NCBI RefSeq assembly: GCF_047511655.1
Contig: NC_133389.1
Span: 28,541,501 to 28,605,500, forward strand
DNA from: Castor canadensis
Taxonomy: Eukaryota; Chordata; Mammalia; Rodentia; Castoridae
DNA length: 64,000 nt
Reading direction: 5' to 3'
The first letter of the stretch is position 1; each line of letters begins with the position of its first letter. Positions 57,600 to 64,000 of this stretch are shown here, piece after piece. The position numbers and the translations under genes are program-made. The notes beneath the pieces were generated by a model, which was given only the letters and a program-made list of their open reading frames with translations, was not told the DNA's origin and ran no database searches.

Positions 57600-59530
57600 A
57601 TTAGTTTGACTTTTTTACCTTTTTATTAACAAAATATTTCACTGTGTTTCTTTGTGTTTAGCTTTTTTTATTTTTGCTCAAGATGACATGGAAATTTATT
57701 CATGTCATAGTATGCAGCTGTCATTTTCTTGTTTCACTCTTACAAATACTCCATTGTAAGACTATCCTGTTACTTATCCATTCTTCCATTGAGGGGCATT
57801 TTGTAGTTTTGGTTTTGGAATATTACAAATTGCTGCTATAAATATTCTTGTACATGACTTTCACTGCAAGTTCTTAATTCGATGTAGCTGATGCATTAGT
57901 TTTTCCTTTATATTTAGTGGGGTTTGTATCAGATGTAAGAAAAATATTCTAAAAGTTTTATTATGTTTAACATTGATGGCCAAGAGACATTTTAGTGTAT
58001 GGTTTGAGCTAGGAGTCAAGTTTCTTCTTTTCTCCATTTGGATAGCCAATACACTTAATGTCACCTATTGAAAGGATCTCCTCTCCCCACTGCCTTGCAG
58101 TCCACGTTTGTCATAAGTGAAGTGTCTGTGTGTTCGCACACCTATTTCTACACCCTCTGCTCCACTGCACTGCACCATTCAGCTTTGTTTGCACAAATGT
58201 CCTGACCTAGTTTCTGCAGCTTCATAAGTTTAAGTCTTGACATTTGAGAGAACAAGACAACTCTACATGCATACACATCTTGGATTGTTTTGTCGAGAGG
58301 TCATGACCATTCTTTGCTTTTTATATAAATTTGAGAAATATCTTGTCGATATACATGTGTGGGTGTGTATGTACAAATACAGACACACATACAAACCTAC
58401 GTAGATTTTTTTCACTAGGATTGCACTGAAACTACAGATTAATTTGGGGAGAATTGACATATATATGTCAATATCTACTTCATGAACATATCATTAATAG
58501 TTAGTAAATATTCTTTCACACTTCTCCACATATAGTTCTGCACACACATATTATTTTATATATATTGAATCATATCATTCATGTTGATTTTATTGAGGTC
58601 AATATTCTTTTACATTTTACCACACATAATTTTACATATATGGAGTCATGTCATTCATGTTGATTTTACCAAGGTCAACATTCTTTTATATTTTATATCT
58701 TTGTAAATCTTTGATTCCCCTTCTATGTTTACTGGTGCCAATCTGTTTCAAATCTCCCCATAATAGTCTTTATGCTCATATAGTCATTTATATATGTAAG
58801 TACATGCATATACTTTTATGGGGGTTACCACTACAAAAGTGGGTCACACTTACCTTTCTTGCATTTGCTTTCTTCATTGAAAAATGCGCCATGATAATTC
58901 CTCCCAGGCAACAGGATATGTTATCCAGTGCAGTCTTTTTAAGAGTTGTGAGATAGTTCACAGTAGAAATGTCCCACAATTTATTCAACTGTTCCTCTAT
59001 GGATGGGCATTAATTTTGTTTACAAATTTATACATTTGTGAGCAACGTTAATATGAAAATCTTTGACCTTAAAATTTGTTTTTTTCCACTGGAATTTTAT
59101 TTTTAAAGGGCAGACTTCCAGTTGTCAATTCTGTGTCAAAGGGTATGTGTATCTTATATTTTAATAATTATTGTCTATTTTTTCTAAAAACATAATGATT
59201 CACATTTCTCTAATCACATCTGACAGAAAACGTTTGTCCAATATTTCTGCCAGCAGTAGGAGTTATCACCCTACTGCTTAATTTTTATCAGTTTTTGATA
59301 GAAATGCTATCTAATGTTACTATCATTTGAATTTATCTAAATACTAGAGAAGTTAAACATACTTTCATATTTTATTGACTTTTGAATTTGATCTCTTCAG
59401 TGTTTCTTCATATCCTCTGCCAATTTTCCTTTTCTTCTGTGTGTGTCATTTTCTTATTAATTTGTTATAAACTTTTAGCATGTTTCAAATATTAACATTT
59501 TATCAATCATCAGCATTAAAAATATATTCC
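57600..59530 (-). mobile_element. Degraded L1 region
   Basis: Two homologous reverse L1 3'-end stretches: about 57600-57870 ('aatactccattgtaagacta', 'ttgctgctataaatattctt', 'gtacatgactttc') and about 58870-59200 ('cacaatttattcaactgttc', 'ctctatggatgggcattaat', 'tgtgtcaaagggtatgtgta'). Old L1 copies, heavily mutated and AT-rich. No ORF survives. Confidence 0.65.
58480..58710. repeat. Degenerate tandem repeat, ~76-bp unit
   Basis: 'catatcattcatgttgattt' (58571) recurs as 'catgtcattcatgttgattt' (58647), 76 bp apart, each followed by 'aggtcaa...attctttta'. A weaker earlier copy starts near 58500. It lies inside the L1-derived area. Confidence 0.7.
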
Positions 59531-59536
59531 CCCAAT

Positions 59537-59936
59537 TGTATTGACCCATTTTGTGTTACTATAACAAAATATTAGAGTCTGGGTGACCTTACAAAGAAAA
59601 GAGGTTCATTTGGCTTACAGTTTTGGAGCTCCAAGATTGCAGACCTGCATTTGGTGATGGCTTTCTTCTTGGCAATCCTGAGGTGTCATAGGGCATCACA
59701 TGGCAAGAGACAGGGAGCATGCATGTATCACTTCTGTTTTTTTCTCTCTTCATATAAAACCACCAGTCTTCAATCATGGGAGCCCCACCCTGAGGACCTT
59801 AATCCTAATCACTTCCCAAAGGCTTCACCTTGAAGCATCATAGTCAGATTAAAGTTTCTATTCTCTAAATACCTCACGAAAAGGATTAAATTCTAGCACA
59901 TAAACCCTTGTGGGGGGGTCATGCTTAAACCATAGC
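59537..59936 (-). mobile_element. MaLR-type solo LTR
   Basis: 'tgttactataacaaaatatt', 'agaggttcatttggcttaca', 'catgggagccccaccctgag', 'cacttcccaaaggcttcacc', 'gggggtcatgcttaaaccat' match a reverse MaLR LTR. It is about 400 bp with no viral internal region. Ends are approximate and the flanking duplication is not clear. Confidence 0.72.
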
Positions 59937-60789
59937 CCCCTATATTATTTGCCTTTTGTTGGTGACTTCTTTCACCATACTAATATGTTAGCTTTTACAT
60001 AGTTGAATGTACTTATGTTTTTTTTATAGCTTCTAAGTTTCCTGACTTTGTAAAAATGTTTTCTGTTCCACACCATCCATCTCCTCAACCACTTCCTTTG
60101 GGAGATCTGTCTATCTATCCACCCATCTTTCTAGCTTTGAATTATATGTGTATGTGAATTTTCTCATAATAAGTTTATTTATTTACTTATTTTACAATTA
60201 AATACTTGAACCAGGTAGAATTTTTTAAAATATGATATCCAACTCTAATTTCTTCTCAACAGATAATTAGCACTATTTATTAAATAGACCAGCTTTTTCC
60301 CCCTGGAATCTAGTTCTGGATTTTCCATTCTATTCCTATATGCTCCCATTTTTCTATATATTATGTTTTTATATCTGGTAAGCAATCAAGTTGCCTCTCC
60401 CAACTGTTCTTTAAATTTCTCTCTTGGCCTTTCTCAGACACTTATTTTTTATATCAATTTTTAGATAATTTAATATAATAAAATCCATTTGAAATCCAAT
60501 TGGAATTTCATTACATTTATGCAGTAATTTGGGGGAAAATTGAAATTTTATGATATAAGTCTTCCCATCCAAATGTTTCAACTTGTGTAGACACTGCTTT
60601 ATTTCTTTCAAAATTATATAAATGTCTTTGTATTGGTTCAATTCTACGTTTGAATTTCCATTTGTGTTGCCTTTAACATTTGGGAGTTAGACTCAGCCAA
60701 ATATCATAGACTGAACTTACTCACCAAGACAGAGACCTAAATTAAAGCCAATAATCCAAAGACCCAACCCCCCAGCAAGTTTTGATGGC
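59937..60789. other. AT-rich unassigned sequence
   Basis: It resembles further degraded L1-like DNA, but no specific words allow assignment. Confidence 0.35.
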
Positions 60790-60975
60790 TATCATGTCAC
60801 ACTGACTTAGGAGTTGGGTAGATTTGGTCCCCATTTTGCTTACTAAATAAGTTGTCTGTGAAGTAAGGGTAACAATACCCACCTCACCATGTTGAGGGAA
60901 GAATGAAAGAAAACATGGTTGGTAGAGCAGATATCAAGAGTGTCTGTACAGAGTAGGTAGCCAATAGTGTTCAGG
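60790..60975 (+). repeat. MIR SINE, degraded
   Basis: Forward MIR-like: 'gtctgtgaagtaagggtaac', 'aatacccacctcaccatgtt', 'gtctgtacagagtaggtagc'. Confidence 0.6.
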
Positions 60976-61338
60976 GAAGATTTTTTGCCTTCTCTTTCTT
61001 AAGTTTTTGGTAATTTAAAAGAGAAAGAATCTCCATGGATTTTATATGACACTTGGAAAATAGCACATGGCATTTGATCTTCCGACCTGGCTCATAGTTG
61101 TGACCTTACTCGGGGGTTCCCCTGCCTTCTAGGCTCTCTCTCCCTCTACATTTGGAAGCAGGCCTTCTGGCGACCACCATCTGCGATGGTTTTCTCAGCA
61201 GCTGCATCCCAGGCTCTGAGCTCCACCAATGTTATTTTAGATATTTTTAACATCTTGTTTTTCCCATTTTTAAGACATTAAGACCTATGATAGTAGCAAC
61301 AGTGGTTCCCAACATTAAAAGACTGCCAAAGTCCTTTT
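60976..61338. other. Unique sequence, nothing recognised
   Basis: No recognised feature up to the retrocopy target site. Confidence 0.4.
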
Positions 61339-61352
61339 AATAAATCAACACA

Positions 61353-62187
61353 GCTATTTCCTGTGGCTGTTGTGTGTTGGCATCTGGCATGATGAAGGTC
61401 TCTCTGCTCTTATGTGGGCCCTTCCTTCTTTCTCTCTTGTTTTGGAATTCTTTTGGATTTGAACCAGCAGTGACTTCGATGTGTTCTGATGATTGGTTGG
61501 TAGCCAGAATGAAAAGAAGACCCTTTGGTAATGATACAGAAGTTAGAATTGGTGACATAAACATGGAAAATAACTGTTCTGTGACAAGGATGCTGACATT
61601 TAGCTATGAGTTTTCTTATCCTGTCATTAACTGTGGGATCAGTAAACTTGTGTACCAGGGGGATGAGGTTTTTGTATTTACTGAGATCAAGTACAGACCA
61701 ATGTTGGATATTACCCATAAATTTCATGTGGTTTGCTTTGTGAAGAGGCCTTGACTCTCATTTCTGGTACCTTTTGGAATGAATGGCTATGATATCAATA
61801 TTGCTTCAGAGAGTGACAGTTCTGAAGTAACAAAAGGACAAAAGCCATCAGCTTCTTCACCACAAAGTAAAACTTGTGAACCTAACTTGTTTAGTAGTTA
61901 TAATAAGGACCAACCACCCATCAATCACTGGATTAATAATGCTTGTATTACCTCTCTTCCCTGAGATACAGACAAGTGGAACATACTTGCCTGGGACCCA
62001 GTTTCAGTAATTTTGTCTGTCTGTCCCAAGAATAGTGGCTTCTGTAATCTGTTTAAATACTTACTGGAACTTTGGATAATATACACCTATAATGTGATAT
62101 TTAAACTTTTAAATAAGCTAAATCCAAGTGAAATTGCCACTAGAACTGTATGTGAAGTCAAGTTCATAATAAAACTGTTAAAAAAAA
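61353..62187 (+). pseudogene. Processed retrocopy of an oocyte-secreted-protein / PLAC1-family gene
   Basis: The intact mRNA-like body has no introns. Reading starts at ATGATG (61389/61392) and the first in-frame stop is TGA at 61752-61754, with the same frame continuing open to 61964. From the second ATG, residues 1-23 form a hydrophobic signal peptide. Cysteines at 31, 62, 81 and 115 lie in the contexts CSDDW, NNC, NCGI and VVCF. These match the four-cysteine, zona-pellucida-like core of the PLAC1/OOSP secreted proteins, which act in oocyte and placenta. The stop falls at codon 121, just after the core, and fits a CpG-type CGA-to-TGA change. The full frame would be 190 codons, near the size of family members. 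AATAAA lies at 62168-62173, with the A-tail from 62180. A perfect 14-bp duplication aataaatcaacaca flanks it (61339-61352 and 62186-62199). The exact paralogue is unclear; the OOSP branch is more likely than PLAC1 itself. No promoter is evident. A truncated secreted product is possible but unproven. Confidence 0.85.
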
Positions 62188-62199
62188 TAAATCAACACA

Positions 62200-62382
62200 A
62201 CTTAGCATAATTCCAAAGAGAGATGAAAGTAATTTATAATAAAACAATGTGTATTCCTGTATGCAAATTCAGGCATATCTACTCTAGAAGCCAGTTCATC
62301 TCACATGTACTCATAAGAAGTAAATTTGTATTTAAGGTGAGGTGATATTCATTTGAGTGCTGTCGGAAATTCTTCATATTTG
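62200..62382. other. Short unique sequence
   Basis: No recognised feature. Confidence 0.4.
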
Positions 62383-62490
62383 ACTTTTTTTTTTTTGAAA
62401 CAATATCTTGCTATATAGTCCAGGTTCCGTCCTCCTGCCTCAGCCTCACCAAATGCTGGAATTACAGGCCTACACTACCACACCTGGCTA
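62383..62490 (-). mobile_element. B1 SINE, short
   Basis: Reverse B1: T-run, 'caatatcttgctatatagtc', 'gtcctcctgcctcagcctca', 'aatgctggaattacaggcct', 'cacacctggcta'. About 25 bp of the middle is missing relative to the copy at 21.5 kb. Confidence 0.88.
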
Positions 62491-64000
62491 AAATATGACA
62501 CATTGAAATTACAGGTAAAAGGGATATTTGGAGCATGTTTACATATATGAACACATATGCTTGTATGTGTCTGTGTGTGTCTGTATTTAATACACAGAAA
62601 TATGAACAGATATTGGTGTGGTGCACTGCCATCTTTCAAATGTAATGTGCCTAAGTGGTAAATGACTCTTGATGAGAGGAACTAGGAAATCAGTTTTCCT
62701 GATTTACATGGTAGTTGTTTTCTTGGGAACCAGAGTATATTACAATGGTGCAAAACTACCTTGATGCATGTGTGAAACAGAGTCTGGGCTCAGATAACTG
62801 TGAACCGTTTTTCATCCCTACAGACTGGAGGGTCGTGCCAAGCAAAGGTGGGCTTGTTCCACACATGGCAGGATGTCCAGCATCTCAGGCTTATCCCCAC
62901 GAAACACACAGTGGCACCCCTAATTGTAGTGCCAATCAACAGCACATGAAGCATCCAAAGAAGTGCCCCCTAGGGGACAATGCCAGCCTCATTGTGAGTG
63001 GCCGGGGGTCGGGTCTGCCTTAAGGGCCAGGGATCAACAAAGCCATCCCCCCTTCCCCAACCAACCCTGGGAAGAATGATGCAGAGTTTGCAGCTCAGGT
63101 CCCCGCCAGGATTTCCTGTAGTCCCTTTGCTGGCAGAGAGCACGACAAGCTCCTGGCTTAGGAGGAGGTCAGGGAAAGTGATTTCAATTAGAAGGGGATC
63201 ACCGAGGTCTCAAGCCAACACAGACAAGTTGTGTAACAACGGCGGCACGGCAACCCAAGTCATTTATCCTTCTGGAGCCAGTCAGCCTGGGCTTTGCCAG
63301 AAGGATGGGTGAACACCCCCATCTCCCTCCTCTTTCTGATTTTGCAAAGGGAAGGGAAAGAAAGGGGACCCCAGAGCAGCCTGCAGCTGAATTTCCCATC
63401 TCTGTGAGCAAGGAAAGAGTAATAGAGGGGGTGAATGTGGTCATATATGCACACACATATATATGATGTACATGTAGACATATATGCATGTATGTTTTGC
63501 AGGTGCCTTTATTGTACATCCATGTACCCAATCTACCAGTGAATGGTATCAATGTATAGTGGAGTTAGGAGTATGGCTGGCTCATTCAGTAAGAGCATCT
63601 GTAACTCCCTTCTTGGGGGCACACAATGCTCAGATAATAGTTATGGGGTTGCTTTATGTTTTGCCACATTTGGCACATTGTGAGAGTTCTGGCATCTTCT
63701 CACTCATGGATCATCATGTCAGAATTCCACCACTAGTCTCTCCTTTGCAGTAGAACTCTCACAGTCACAGAAGAAGCAAGGTATTAAACCGTTGCCTTCT
63801 TTCTGCCTGACAATAAATTCACTTGCCATTTTCCTGTAGAGAAGACAGTTTCCATGAAATGGGACATGGGCTGAACTTTTGAGCTGGGGCAGTTGGCGGA
63901 AGAGGTGAGATAGAAGGTAACTCCACAGCCTGGTGGCCTGGAGTTGGATAGGCATAAGCATTGCAGGAAGCTCGGGAGTCCTAAAGCGTAAACTGAGGAC
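62491..64000. other. Unique sequence to window end
   Basis: Contains a short TGTG run (about 62562-62584) and an alternating CATATA/CACA stretch (about 63437-63496). Frames of 100-117 codons around 62.7-63.6 kb overlap on both strands without family resemblance. No gene or mobile element is recognised. Confidence 0.45.

Noticed and set aside
62963..62976. CTCF-like gtgccccctagggg
   Set aside because: The TGG end of the reverse motif is changed; not a consensus match.
1..64000. CRISPR array, bacterial operon, phage or plasmid features
   Set aside because: Mammalian repeat content throughout; no prokaryotic gene organisation or spaced direct repeats of that kind.

Overview
This is mammalian nuclear DNA, most likely from a rodent of the beaver / kangaroo-rat / pocket-gopher lineage (Castorimorpha). 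The lineage call rests on the young SINEs. They have a B1-like (7SL-derived) head joined to, or replaced by, an ID-like tRNA-derived unit with the phrases GGCTCAAGTGGTAGAGC and GAGTTCAAACCCCAGTA. Beaver is my first guess, but the species is an inference. Older mammalian repeats are also present: MIR, L2, MER5A, MER20 and MLT1/MaLR LTRs.

I find no intact conventional protein-coding gene. The long open frames lack recognisable domains or homologues, or lie in simple repeats. The one protein-family match is a processed retrocopy at about 61353-62187. It resembles the oocyte-secreted protein / PLAC1 family: signal peptide, four diagnostic cysteines, poly(A) signal, A-tail and a perfect 14-bp target-site duplication. 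One in-frame stop interrupts it.

Layout. 0-9 kb: a POU-octamer inverted repeat at the left edge, a facing MIR pair around an AT-rich core, two young SINEs, a possible conserved element near 3.3-3.8 kb, a homopurine tract, a GGT-rich minisatellite, and a MER5A split by a SINE. 9-16.9 kb: nearly free of young SINEs, with a consensus CTCF-type motif at 9.29 kb and a CpG-retaining block at 10.6-11.2 kb that is rich in homeodomain and SOX-like motifs. 16.9-33 kb: a three-part SINE, a possible orphan exon, a degenerate CA-rich array with about 220-bp periodicity, B1, MER20, and several AT-rich stretches that read like conserved non-coding DNA. 33-38 kb: a 5'-truncated L1 inside a MIR, a GGAT satellite-like array with 216-bp periodicity, and an MLT1-like LTR inside another MIR. 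38-53 kb: mostly unique, with an enhancer-like block at 39.1-39.5 kb and smaller ones at 44.2, 45.7 and 49.2 kb. 53-60 kb: a three-layer nest of LTRs and a SINE, an AT-rich conserved-looking block at 55.2-55.7 kb, and a large degraded L1 area. 60-64 kb: the retrocopy, a B1 and unique sequence.

The best overall reading is a gene-poor intergenic or intronic interval that may contain distal regulatory elements of a developmental gene. The target gene cannot be named from this window. All conservation statements are judgements from composition and motif content, not from an alignment. I see no convincing new multi-gene biological system here.
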